A stretch of 64,000 nt of DNA. Source: Panonychus citri (taxonomy: Eukaryota; Arthropoda; Arachnida; Trombidiformes; Tetranychidae). Location: positions 62,001 through 126,000 of the forward strand of contig NW_026515516.1 of NCBI RefSeq assembly GCF_014898815.1, written 5' to 3'. The notes under the pieces were generated by a model, which had not been told where the DNA came from, made no database searches, and saw nothing but the letters and a program-made list of their open reading frames with translations. Each line of letters opens with the position of its first letter. Within the stretch, counting starts at the first letter, position 1. Positions 49,551 through 63,496 of the stretch are shown here, piece by piece. A program made the position numbers and the translations under genes.

Positions 49551-52500
49551 TTTTCCTTTTAATTCCATCGTTTAATTTCAACTTGGGAATTGAGATTATA
49601 TGATTGGGAAGGGAAATTATTGACCATAGGAATGTTTCAGTAACAGTTTAGCCTTGAGCCTTAGTAGGGTTAGAGGTCATTTAATTGTGTATATAATGTT
49701 TGACTTGTATTGTGATTTTGTTTAAAAGGTTCACCCAGACAAGAATAAGATGAGGGATGAAGATGAAGAGGAGATGAAAAATTGTGTTGAGAAAAGTTTC
49801 AAGATGTTTCAAGATGATGAGGAAAATGTTGATTATAATCTTTGATCTTTGTCTCAAGAGGATTTAAAATGCTATAAGATGATACAGAAAAAAGTATTAT
49901 ATGTATTCTATCAACAGTGGAGAATATAAAAAATGTTTAAACTTCGTAATAAAAAATAACAATCATAATAATCTTATTATGTCTTACGAATGGGGGAGGA
50001 TAAAGAAACATTATCATCATCATGAAGTTATCATGAAATGTACAAAAAGAAAATCAAATGAATAACATGATTGAAAATATCGTGGAGAAAAAAAAGAGAA
50101 CCGAAAAGTAATAATATATAAAAGTTACTTCAGAATGACTTTTGACTGAATCTGTCATGAGTTTCAGAGAGAAAGAAAGCAAGAGAGAAAGAGAGAGAGA
50201 GAGAAAAGTTCCAACTTGAAATTCATCAGTTTGATTCTTTTTTTCTATTCGTTTTGTTTTTTTTGTTCCATTTCTTTTGTTCTCTCATCTTTCCATCACT
50301 GAATCTAAATCAATTCTGACAAAGTGATGAGTGAATTTCGACAGTAAATTATTTCGAAAAGATAATAATGAGAAATATTCATTCACTAACCTGTTGAAAT
50401 GTTACTCAACATTTCAGTTTCAATATCAATCATTTATCATGAATTCATGATAACTGTTATCTCCAGAACTTTGTATCATCCTCAATGTCTGAATATCATT
50501 CTCTCAGGTTTTATTCTGGTAGTTCATTTTTTCATATTAATAATATTAATCAGTGAGAGTTGGATAGGTAATTATCCAGGCAACACTCATGGTGATGGTT
50601 GATGAGGATAAAATTGATGATAAATGATAACATGATGATTTAGGTTTCCTATTGATTCAGGAGTTGTTATTTCCTTTTCCTTTTTTTTATTAAATTTTTT
50701 TCTCTTTCTCTACTTTTAATAACCAATATTTTCACTTTAATTTGATTCACAGAGTGTTAATCATCTTTCTCATCATCATGCTCGTACAGCCTCAGGCTAA
50801 ACAAGAATATGATTATTATGACGATAAAGTTAATCATGTGAAAAAGAATAAGAAAAAAAAAGTTACTTACCAAACAAAATCTTTCAACACATAAGAAAAT
50901 TTCGAAAAAGTTTCATGATAAATAATATTCCAATGAATCAACTGAATCTTCACCATGATTCTCTCTCTCTCTCTCCCTCTTCATGCCTTTTCACTTTATC
51001 AACTCATTTACGCTCCTCTGTATGGTAATAATTTATTATCATCATTACTTTCATCTCATATTTCAAATACAAACTCAATTTTTACAATTCTCATGTAAAG
51101 AGTGAAGCAAAATTTCAGTAAACAGAACGCAACTTGACTCACCCAATACAATCCCAGTAAACAAACCCTCAGGGTGTTTAGGAAACAAGAAAGTTTCAAC
51201 ACTGAAGGAAACATCTTATTATTAAAACTTGTAATAGATTCTGATTTTTTATTCTTTCCTCCTCATCCCATGTTAGTACAAAAAAAACCATAAGCTTTTC
51301 ATGACAGAACCAGAATCGTAACTTATCATTGAAACTTTTTCCTTCTTAATCTTAATATCATTTTCCTGATAACTAATCTTTTCTGACCCTGAGCGTGATA
51401 TTAAAAAAATCTCATAATAAACTAGAAATGAAGTAAATTATTCAATCTCAATATTCAAAGTGCTTTGAATTTTCATCTCCATCACCCTGGAAATTTTTAT
51501 CATTTCATCTCATAGAGATACAATGTAACTCGAAAGATACACGTTAATGTAATAAGTTGACATAAAAATAATACATGAACTTTTCCTCTCAAAACTCACA
51601 GGTCATAGTTCTGGAAAATAATGTTTGTTTATTGTTATTATCATTCATGAGAATAATATATTATCACAAGATTTTCCCGGTTTTATCATGTTATCGTCAT
51701 AATGGGTTCATGATAATAGAAGACGGAAAAAGTTATAGTAATAATAAATTTTACTTATCAAGATATAAATTTTATTTTTCTTCACTTCATCTTGATCTTA
51801 ACCAGAATTTTTCATTTCAAATTCTTTACCTTGAGTTTTATTCATGTTGAAATTATATCAAGATATCGGGAGGAATTTTCTTTTATATATATAATATACA
51901 CTACATGATATGTAACATAAGGTTTGATAAGATGAAATTATTTCTAGAGCTTATGGTGATTCCATTAACTTAGCGTGAAATCTGAATTCTGAGCAGGATT
52001 ATCAACATTATTCACCAAGACATTCAGATTGGACTTTTATTTCATTTCCCTGATTTTTCAATGTTTTCAGTTACATATCAATGTAGTGTTAAGACCATGA
52101 AGGTTTCTCTTCAATCTTCCAGTTATTACTTTTCATCATGTTGATAATATTAAAGATTCTGAGAATAAGATAAGGTGAAAATAGATTCAGTATTCACAAA
52201 ATCCATGGGAAACATGTAGATAATATTAACGTTGAATGAAAAAAAAACTCTTTCCTTTTTCTCAACCAAAATCAAAGTCTCATGTTCAAGTATTATCATT
52301 ACTCTCTAATCATGATGATGATCATCAAGATAGTTATCATGATTATGTTTACAATTTTCCTAACCCACCATCACCCTATTTTCATTTCAATAAGATAAAG
52401 TAAATGTTAAGTGACTCGTTATCCCTTTTTGCTCATATGTGATGATGATAAGATGCTCATTAGGGATAAACGTGATTCTCAAATAACCATGAGTGTATCA

Positions 52501-55500
52501 GAATATTTTTTCCCTCCTCTGTTAATATCTTAAACATAGACTCAATTCCTAAAGAAACTTAAACTGAATGTGAAAAAAAGTAGACCAGTTTCTTTGTATT
52601 CAAAAGGAGGAGAGAAAAAGTTTCCACCATGATGACCATCATCATCATCATCATCAGACTGAATGATTGTGTTGATTGTTTGAATAGTTGATGATTTTAC
52701 TTGTTTGCATAAATCTGATTTTGTATCATTTTTTTGCTTCCGACCATCATGATAATAACATTGAATCATTACTATTTCCATGTTAATAATTTACTTGGTG
52801 TGTCTGTGCAAATATTATTTGAATTGAATCATTAACTTGCAAATAAAAACAAACCAGTATAATTGAAATTTATTCACAATTTTCAGATGATTTTCATTTT
52901 ACATGATGATCATGAGCAAATTTATCCATGTCAACCATATATTCATTGTCTATTTTTATCACATCAACATCTTCGTGTAGTTTCAATCAGATTCATCTTA
53001 TATTATATACTCTCTGTCTCTCCATGTATTATAACCATTAATGGATCATGTTATTACTACCATTTTATTATCTTTATTAATGGTTATCATTTGAAACTTT
53101 CATTGTATTTTTATTTTCAAGATTCATTGGTTATTTTTCACTTTATATTAACAAATGATCATGATGTTTACATGAGATTTTATTTCATTTAGCCTGGACC
53201 ACTCAGTTGATGACTTTTATTGAATTAGCTCATTAAATTTCACAAATGATATAATCTCACTCAATTTATTACCATGAGTTTTATTATTGGTTTCATCTTG
53301 AAATTGATGATGAACAGTAAGTTACCTGGTGACCCTCAATCATCATGGTAACTATTTTGCTTTCAATCAAACAAACTGATTAGATAATATCTAATGTTTG
53401 ACCAGGTCATCAACCCTTTTCACCTTATCTACTTACACTTATCCACTCCTGAGGATTAATATACAGTAAACATGATAATATGTGTTGTTCATCGATACCA
53501 TGATGACATTGATTCAATTAATTTCATCAATCCAATTGAAGGAGAGGTGAGAAGGAGGAAAAAAAAAGCTTTAAAGCTTAACAAAAATCATTTCGATTGC
53601 TAATCCAACTAATATTAGATAAATGTTAGATAATATTAATCTTTCAGTTTTATTTTTTTCTCTGTAAGAATTTGCTATTAGATTGATGTACAGATAAATG
53701 TTTCCACCAGGTTGAGCCACCGAACAGAATTGTAGTTTTCTCATGTGTGTTGAGTAAACATGAGGCTTGGGTTATTTACTGTAGTAGGATAACCCATCTA
53801 AATGGTAACCCACGCATGGGTATCATCTGAATTTGGTTGAATATTGACCCAGAAAAAAAGTTTCTCATGACGATTACATGGGAATCACTTGGATTCTAAA
53901 TATAAATACCTGATTCAGTTATTTTGGGTTCTCTTTTTTTTCTCATCTCTTTCTCTCTCTCTCCCTTTTCTTTACTCTTATGTGTTCATGTAGGTATTCA
54001 ATTGAACTTTCTTTCCATGGTAGTATTGGTTATCATTATTATCCATAGACTCGATAACATTTGGCTCAGAATTTCCAGTTTCTCTTTTATCATCATCATT
54101 ATGCATATCAAAAGTTTGGTTCATTGAATCAGGAAAAATTTTTATTTCTCATGATGATTATTCATGATAAGAAAAATGATGCAAATGTATTTTCAATGAT
54201 TCCAGATTCCAGATTATATTTGTAATATCAAATTCTCGATTGAAGATAGGAATGGGAGGATGAGAATAGATGGAACAAATTTATTGATATTCTAACTTAT
54301 TAATATCATTGTCTTTTTCATCATTTCAAAAGGCAAGAGTTGTTTTCACTTCATGATTACTGATCAGTTCTCAATCATTGCAAAGATATTTTCAGGATAA
54401 ATTTCAAGTTGAGCTTTCAGATGAAAAGAGACACAGATTAAAACGGAAATGCTTCCCATGTCCAAGAAAAGTTTACTCTTAACATTTCCGGTGGAATTTT
54501 TTTCTCTCTTTTTTCTTTTCACTTAATTTCAGTTTCTTTGGTGTAATTTCACCACGAAAATGAAAGAAAAGGAAAATGATGATGATATTGATGAGAGAGA
54601 AAAACAAAAATTCTGAGAGTATTCATTGAACCAAATAAATACTTTCATATCATGTATTTAAGATGAAGAGCAATACAGATTGGAAGAGAATAGTTTATTG
54701 TTATTAGAACTTGCAAAATGTTTGATGAAGAGAATTTAATTCATATTCTCTCTCGGTTCGAATTGGGTCTTCGAAAAGATTTTATCATAATAGTGATAAA
54801 ATCATCATCTTCTCATGATAATGAGCATAAAAATCTATTGCGATAGAGCAAGTGAACGAGAGGGAAATAGAAAGAATCAATAAATTGAACAATGAGGATA
54901 ATCGCGAGCAGAAAGAATCTGAATCAGATTATTAGTGACATAAATTCAGAATAAAAATGAATAATATTACGAAAATGAATCATATTCATGGAAAGAGAAG
55001 GGAAAAAAGTTTTCCAACACTCGCTGAATACAAGGGAAATCTTTCATTTCCATCATGTAAATTCATCATTATTCTGAGAATACTCATCAGATTTATAAAT
55101 GACAATATCTCTGGTTACCTAGGGTATTATCAACATACACCTTTTGTTTGATTCGTTTTCTCATTGGTCATTTTTTTGTTATTCTTTACATTATCTGTTT
55201 ACTTTTTTAGGTGAAAAAAAGTTCTTGACTCTTGATTCTGTCATGTATTCAATGGATCTTCCTCTTTCTGTACTTCCTACGACTCCTTTTCTCTCTCTCT
55301 CATAACACAAACCATATTGGTCACTGTGTCCATCTTTTGTTATTATGTTTTTATTTTAATATTTATTATCTTACTGGACATACACATAAATAGTAGGTCA
55401 AAAGCTAACAATTAATTAACAGTGAGTGTTGTTTATGATGATGAGAATGAGAGATAATGATGAAAAATTATCGCAATGTTTGTTTTCCTCTTGGAATGTT

Positions 55501-58500
55501 TTTTTTCCTTGTCTTCATGATAACTCATTGTGATAAACATGATGATCCAATGAACCAACCGCAATATTTCAAGTTAATCATTTGCAGCAGAAAAAGTTGA
55601 TATAATCCCGTTTCTGTAAGAGTATTAAATGAATCACTTGAAAGGTCAACTTGTTTTATTACTTAATCATTTGGACTCATTAAGAGAGTCTAAAAGATTA
55701 CAATTAATCAAAGTTTCATAAACAAATTTAATGTTTATCATGTTTTCCAATTAACTAAGTGTTACTTAAGATGAATGAATTTGTAAATTGTTTGCTTTTT
55801 TATTCTCATGTTTTCGTTTAATTATCTCCATTTAATTTTCGAGTCTCCATGTCACACCTTTGTGAATAATCATCATTAACAACCACTGAATCTAATTCAT
55901 GGCTCATGGTGATGATCATCATGAAGATGAATGTGTTGAAGATTCACAATGATGGAAAGCTTTTCCTCAGAAATTCTGAAGTCGAAACTGTTTACCTTTT
56001 TCTCTCTCTCTCTCCATGATAATTATCTCTATTAGTAGAATCGTGATTTTTACCTGAACCAATTTACTGAATCGACTCTGAACTTTGTTTGAAATTTTCT
56101 TTCCCATTATCTAGTAAATTGAGTGATTCAGTACTTCAATCATGAAGTTGTTCTCGTTTGTTGATGTTAATCACAATTGTTACAATTTTCTTTTATCTTT
56201 ATTTTGGAGAAAATAAAAACATTCTCACTTAGTATTTCATTGATTCTCTGTTTCCATGAACATTGTTTTTCTTCTGAGTTTGTATGAATGAAAATCTCTT
56301 GAAACTTTTTCTCCTTTTACTTCAAGTGGACTTTTTGAATTACCATGAAAACTCTCAGTATAATTGCTACTGTTTTCTTGTCAGATTCAATTTCCAAATC
56401 CAATAGAATCTTCATTTCTCTCTCTTTCTCTCTTCTGGATCTCTTCATGTAATTTCATGAAGAAAAGTCAAGTTTCTTTAACTGGTATCATTATGTTAGT
56501 TTAGATTCTTCAACTATGATGTAAGTTTATTCAGAGAATTGAATTCCAACAATAGTCTTGAGTTAGAACCTGAATGTTTCGTTTGATACCGGAGCATTTT
56601 CGTTCCACTTCCAGAACTTTTGTAAAAGTTTTCCATAGAAATTCTTGTAAAGTGAATCGTAATTTAAGTGTATGGAGGATATTCAAAGTTCGTGTTCACT
56701 GAAAATCAAATTTTACATATCTAAAGATCATGAACATGATTTTTTCTTACGATGAATTTGTAGAGATGGTCAGTCTCATGGTTCAATACATCAAATTGAT
56801 TACAGTTAATCACGTAAAACTTTCACTTAACCAAATTAACACGATAATTCAATTGATAATTTTAAGTTAATCTATTAGTTTATTGGTAGTAAATTGTGAA
56901 TTTCATGAGTTTATGAACTTTCATCAGACTTTAAGTTAATTACACCTTGAAATTAATTAAAAATGATCTAATTAACAGATAGCTAGTCAAATGAATCTGT
57001 TTAGATATTTATATTCAACGATTGGATCTATCATTTGAATAATTCATTAGCTCAACTTTCATGATTTTCCTTGAAAATTACTTATGAGCTTCCATGTCAT
57101 TTTGATCATGATAACGGGTGATATAAATCACTATCAATCAATTTCTATTACTGATTCAGTGGCAAATTTTTTCCTTCAGATTGAAATGAAACAGTTTTCA
57201 TGATGAAGATGATGTTTACTTCAGGGATGTTGGTGGAAAGTTTCAGCGAAAATGAGATAAAGTATTAAATTTTCTGAAAGAAATTCAAAGTTCTGGGAGA
57301 GAAGTTGAGATAAAATTGTTGAAACAGCACGAAGTTATAAATAGCATCCTCATCATCTTTCTGACTTTAAATACTCAGTAAATGAACCTGATACTTTTTC
57401 GAGGGCAAGAAGAGTGAGAGAGAAAGAGGAATAGAGATGCATGGGTGGGGTGGAAAGGTAGAAGAGTGTAAATGAGAAAAATGAAAACCAAGCTTTCACA
57501 GGGTAATGGAAGGAAAGAAAAAAGTCATTTTGAAAGATGAACTTCATTATCTTTTACTTGAACTAAAGATAGAAATAGATTTACCCTGAAGACACTTTTT
57601 CCATGGTGTATCGCTGAAAGATCTGATTTCAATTCCAAGTAACATATAATACACAAAGAGGTTTCCAGATATCTTTATATTTCATTTGGATTTTGATTCG
57701 ACAAAAAAAAACGAGACTTTTTTGTCACATTTTCTCTTTACAAACTTTTCAAACTTTTCAATGGTTGAAGAGCTAAATTTTGTTATGAGAATGAAAATTC
57801 AGGGTATTAAACTAAGAACTTCATGAGAAATTCAGTTCTATGGTATTATCATTTATACATTGGCAACGTTATACTCATTTTTAACTAATTTAAGTTCAGT
57901 TCTACTGTTTCTTTTTTCATAATCAATGTTTAACTTTTATCCTGAACTATGAGTTTGATTATCGCCTTGAGTTTTCATACCATGAAAGTTGTTTACATTT
58001 CTTTGATCATGCTGATCATCATGAAGTCATGATTTTCCATGATCAATCATATTGATAGACTATCAATCATTTCTCGTGCTTCTGATTCATAGGATTATTT
58101 TTTTTTTGTTTACTTTCTAGTGCAAGCTCATGTTATCGTTTCGTTATTATAATTGAATAACTATCATGAAAATTGTTGGAAAAAATTTCAGCGAATCAAC
58201 GTTTTATCATCCTGGAAATTTGGAAAAATTTCCTCGATCAGCTGTTTACTGAATTTTTTGAATTCTCAAAGTAAATTTTATTCATCGCAATTGATATTTG
58301 ATTGAATTTTATCATGTTTTTACAGGTTTATCTACTAGTGAATTCAGAAAACGTTGAACTTTGCCTGTAATATGAGTTTCTTTTAAAGAAGAACAAGAAA
58401 TTAGTATCATGGTAAAATGAATGATAAGTAAACATTTCATGAACTTTTGGTTGAGATAAAAAGAGATTTTGAATTCTTACAATGTAAATGTGGATCATGT

Positions 58501-59115
58501 TGAACTGAGAAACAGTTATGATTACTGTGGATATCATATTATTCATCATGAACCTGATATTCAGAGTAAATATTATTAACATATAACTTTCATTTATGAA
58601 TTTCATGGAAAAAAATCAGATTTTTTTTTCTTTCGCTGAAAAAATACTAATTTAGTGGCTGTTTCAAAGAAACAGATATACAACTGATTATATGATTGAG
58701 TTATTTATCTTTCAGGATGAACTGTTGATTGTGCTGATTGATTCTGTTTGGTTTGAATTTAGATCAAGATTTCTAATTCTCTGGAGAACATTTCAATTCA
58801 AAGTCCCGCCGATTGTTTGTTGAAATTTTTTCTCTTTTTCAGCTCATTTTATTTTCCCTCCCAGTCTTTTCCGCCTTCATCATTTGAGTATCTCTTTTGG
58901 ATCTTTGAATCATCTTTTTCCTCCATGGAAGATCATGTAATGAGTAGGAAACTCGAAAACGGATTTTCATCTGAATGATTCACTTTGAATCAACTTTACT
59001 CAATTAAAGTTTTTAAGGGTTTTTGCCAGAATTTTGAGCAAAAGGCGGAAGAGAAACTCAGTGAACATGGAATAAAGGGTGGAATGAGTTTTAGAATCAG
59101 TGAGATATCATCTTC

Positions 59116-59118
<3 letters not shown>

Positions 59119-59152
<34 letters not shown>
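59119..59152. repeat. (CT)17 microsatellite
   Basis: About 34 bases of perfect CT repeat. Confidence 0.95.
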
Positions 59153-59154
<2 letters not shown>

Positions 59155-59719
59155 TTCTCTTTAATTCACTCTAAATTAATCCTGAAACTTTTATTCCAAC
59201 AACTTTCTACTCTTTAATACTCTTTCATTTTAAAAAAGTCTTTTTTTATCTCTTTCATTTCGTGATAACTCATGAATCTACAATTTTCTCCTGCTCATCA
59301 GAATTATATTTATATCATCATAATGGGATCACCAAGTAATAACCACTTTCTCATCTCAATCCATAACTTTCAATCAATTTACAGGGTAATCATTGAGTCA
59401 AGGTTGATTGTAATCAGATAATGATAAACAATCAATCACAATCAACCTCACAATTTGTTTAAATGTTGATCATCACACACACACACTTGAATACTAACAA
59501 GAGGCAGGGTAAAAAAAACTCCGATTCACCTAAGCTACTTGAATGCAACATCAGAATTGATAATTTCAGTTATGAACACAACCAGAGATGAGAAAAAAAA
59601 ATTCAGAACTTTTTTAGCTCTTTCATCTTATCAGTTTATTACATAAGAGATAGAGTGAAGAGTGAGCATAAATTGATAAACTCAATTTCCATGCTACTCT
59701 TGTTCATTGTTGGTTGCTG

Positions 59720-59743
59720 GATGATGATGATGATGATGATGAT
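59720..59743. repeat. (ATG)8 microsatellite
   Basis: About eight perfect units in gene-free sequence. Confidence 0.9.
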
Positions 59744-62700
59744 ACACAATGAGATGGGAGTTGTTGTGGTGGGGGAGTAAAGGGAGTAAGAGGTTGATAA
59801 TGACATGATAAGAAGATTAAGATATGGATGAATGATATTCTATTTGGTTTTGATCTTTCATCAGGATAATTAGCTGAATGTCAATCACTTTGGGTTCATG
59901 GAGAGCGAACCAGGGTAAGAGATACAATAGATAAGAGATGATAAAGAGAAAAGCAGAGACAGAATATTAGATGATGCAAATACCATATCAAGAAAAGAGA
60001 AAAAGAAATAATCGAGATGAGGATGAAGAATCGAACAAAAAAATCGAGCATAGAAAATATGCCTTTTATGCTCTACAAGTTTACCGGTGTAATTTACGAA
60101 TCATTATCATGATAAGTAAACTCAGGAATCTTAAGTCAAGTTCAATAGTTGTGAAGAAACAACAGTAACCATGAAATTCAGATTTCGTATTCATGTAAAT
60201 ATTATCCTAATCTTAAGATATTAATAGTAACTATTAATAGTTCATCTTTCACTCTCTTTGAACAATAAGCTGGAGATGATGAAAAACTGGATCGATTTAA
60301 TCGGGAAAGAAGATGAGTTAAGATGATGAAACTCGAATATATCAAAATAATAGTAATCTATTTGTTTCTTCCTCTTTCTAATCTTCCAGAATTCAATTAA
60401 TTTTGATCTTTTCGTTATAAATAATTCTAAATTGATTTAATATTGAGAGTTGGAGCTGTTCCCTCTTCTTAATCATTAATCATTCATTTCTGAGTTTTAC
60501 CAGAAAAAAAAACAAATTTTAATACATAACCAAGTTATTCTTGTTGCCTTTAAATCAACGAGATGAAATAACGGTTCATTTATTTGAATCAAATTCTGAA
60601 TGAAATTGGGTCACAGTCATGGTGATGGCGATAGGGAATGATAATCATGAGTCTATTAATAGCAATAAAGTTGAAATCATTAATGATAATTAATCCAATT
60701 TAATTTTGATGTTGACGTTTGATGTGTTTGTTTATCTGTCGGTTTAATTTGATGTCAATTTTTTTTTGCTTGTCGTTTGAAATTGCTATCGGTCTGAATA
60801 AATGGATCTGATCCCCTGTTGAATCGGAAACTTGATGGGAAATTAATGAAAAGACTATACAGAAAAAAACAGTTTCGATTTCCAAATGAAGTTTCAGTTT
60901 TTTCCTTTACTCTGATTTGGATCAACTTTTATTTTGTATCAAATTGTTTTCCTTTCTTATCATGAAACTGAAGATTCTAGTATATGTGTAAGATAAGATG
61001 CTGAACTTTTAACTCTGGGAGTGTGAATCTAAATCCATTGCTATCTGAATATAACAATGAAATAGTAACTTCATACTGGATTCATGTTGATTATTATCAA
61101 CTCCCAATAAATACCAAGTATCTGTTATCATTTTATGCTAGAAATGAGTTTGAATTGAATGAATTTACATTTTAAACAAAAGTTTTGAAAAGTTTTTCTT
61201 TGACGCTAAAAAATTTAATTGCAACTGGAAAAGTTGTATAAATGTTGATTCTAGTAATTGATTACCATTATCATGATTGAATCACTAATGGAAGATGATG
61301 AAAATCATTATCATCATTATGTTCATCATCATAAACATGAGAATCTCCTGTTTACTTCCTATTTTCCATTATCATATCATCAATAACTGTTTCGATGTCA
61401 CAATTTACTTCACCATCAAATTTTTCCACCATGAAAAAGATCATCAGTTCTTGAGAATAAAAAAAAATGGAAACTCAGTAAATTTCTGCTTCTCTCTCAT
61501 GATATACTCCAAGTAAAGGGAACCCTCATTTATTAGAGTTCAGAGTTTTTTTATCTCTCTGTATCTGTGTATTACTTTCACTGACCTATGAGATTTATCC
61601 GTGTTAATAACCAATTTCATGAAGGTATCATGTTTATAAATATTTTCATGGTAATGCTGATAAAGCCGAAAAATATTTCTCTCATTAATTGAAATCCAAT
61701 TTCTTTTGCTAAGGTTATCAATACCATGGAAATAGTCTCACTCGGTGGTAATAATATAACTCTGATTCATGATAAATGCTGCAAATATAATGATGATATC
61801 AATATTTTTCATGTGAATTGATAAAAGTTAATGATAATAGTCGATAATAATGAGGGGACTGTATTTTCACCCGGTGAAAGTTGATGAACAAGAGAGATAG
61901 AAGAGGAAATGGATTTTCATGAGGGAAAAAAATGAATAAGAAAATTGAACAAGTTCTGGTTTTTCCTTTTCTCCTCTAATTGGAACAATTATTATGATTA
62001 TTACTACAAACATTATCTTTTTTTGTGTAGAATGAGGTAAACTTTCATGTTGAGAATCATTATCATGAGAGGAAAAGGAAGTGGGTGGAATTGACTGAGA
62101 TTAAGAATCATTGGATGAGTTATTCTTGTAATGTTGGAGCTTTTTCACCAGAATGAATTTTCTTAATTCCTTTGAATGTTTCATGAAAAACTGATGATCC
62201 ACTTGAGAAGATTTAATCTATTTAAAATCAATTAGGTTTCAAACTCTCTACTTTTCTAAATTTTAAGAAATTCTGGAAAAGATCAATGTTAAAGGTCAAA
62301 TCTCATGGGAAATATTTGAAATTCATATGATAATCCATGCTGAAAGTTTCTTCAAGCTCATTATCTTGTCAAAATGTATCAACAGGCGATCAAAGGTAAT
62401 CATCATGTAATGATGACAATGAAATAATATTGTTACGGTTTTCTACTTCCCTTTTTATCATGAAATTCTGAGCACAATTGGAACTATTTTTTGCTTCTTC
62501 TTTTTTATTTATCCATTCTGATTAAAACGAGAGAGAGAGAGCAAAAAAGTTTCTACTCTTCATATTGAGTTAACCTGAATAACTTTTCCATTTTCATGGG
62601 CCATCAACTCGCTCCCATGTAATTTATGAGTATCTTTCAAGTCTTTTCTCCTCACTCTATCATGGTAAACCAGAACTTTTTTTGCATCTCTTCAGCCATC

Positions 62701-63452
62701 ACCATGAATAGGGATTAAGAGCCCAGAATTGGTCAACATAAATTTACCCATGATCCTTAAGTGCAGTAAAAAAAAACGTTTTAGTTTCTTTACAATTCTG
62801 TTTGTGATCATTTTTTCGTTCAGTCTCTTCATTTGGTTATTGAATTTGAGCCACAATCAACAATTGAATTTATCATTTCATGAACTCTCATTTTCTTTCA
62901 TTTAGAGAAAGAGACAACTTTTTCCCATGGAAATAAAGTTTTTACATGAGATAAGATGAAACATTTATTCGGTTCCTCTGGACTTAATAGAATCTCTTTG
63001 AAAACTTAGAATTTCAATTCCAATACTTGATTCTTATCTTTTTTTTCCAAAGAATTTAAAACTTTTTTATTCAGTTGAATTTTCTAACGTAAGTTAACAT
63101 TCAAACCATTGAACTGAGAGCATGTAAAAAGAAATGAAAGAAAAGTTTACAAAAGTTCTTCATTTCGAATGAGAAAATTTGAAATTTTTACCATGAAGGT
63201 AACTGGACATCATCATGATCATCATGGTTGACGAAAAAAGATGAATAGAGTTTCAGCTTTTCGAATCAATCTATCAAATTCAATTTGAACTGATTAACAT
63301 CATCGACTATTCATATTCATGATTAAGCTACATTATTGAAGATAATCTGGTAATTTCATCAAAAAGTGTCAACTATCATTTGAGATTTTCTTAAATCGAA
63401 AAATTTTTATCATCTTTTCAACTCTTTACTGTCAATCCATTCGATACAATCA

Positions 63453-63456
<4 letters not shown>

Positions 63457-63493
<37 letters not shown>
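63457..63493. repeat. (CT)18 microsatellite
   Basis: About 37 bases of perfect CT repeat close to the right end of the window. Confidence 0.95.

Positions 63494-63496
<3 letters not shown>

Noticed and set aside
54755..54785. ggttcgaatt as a tRNA T-arm
   Set aside because: No matching stem pairs, acceptor stem or D-arm around it; no tRNA in the window was supported.
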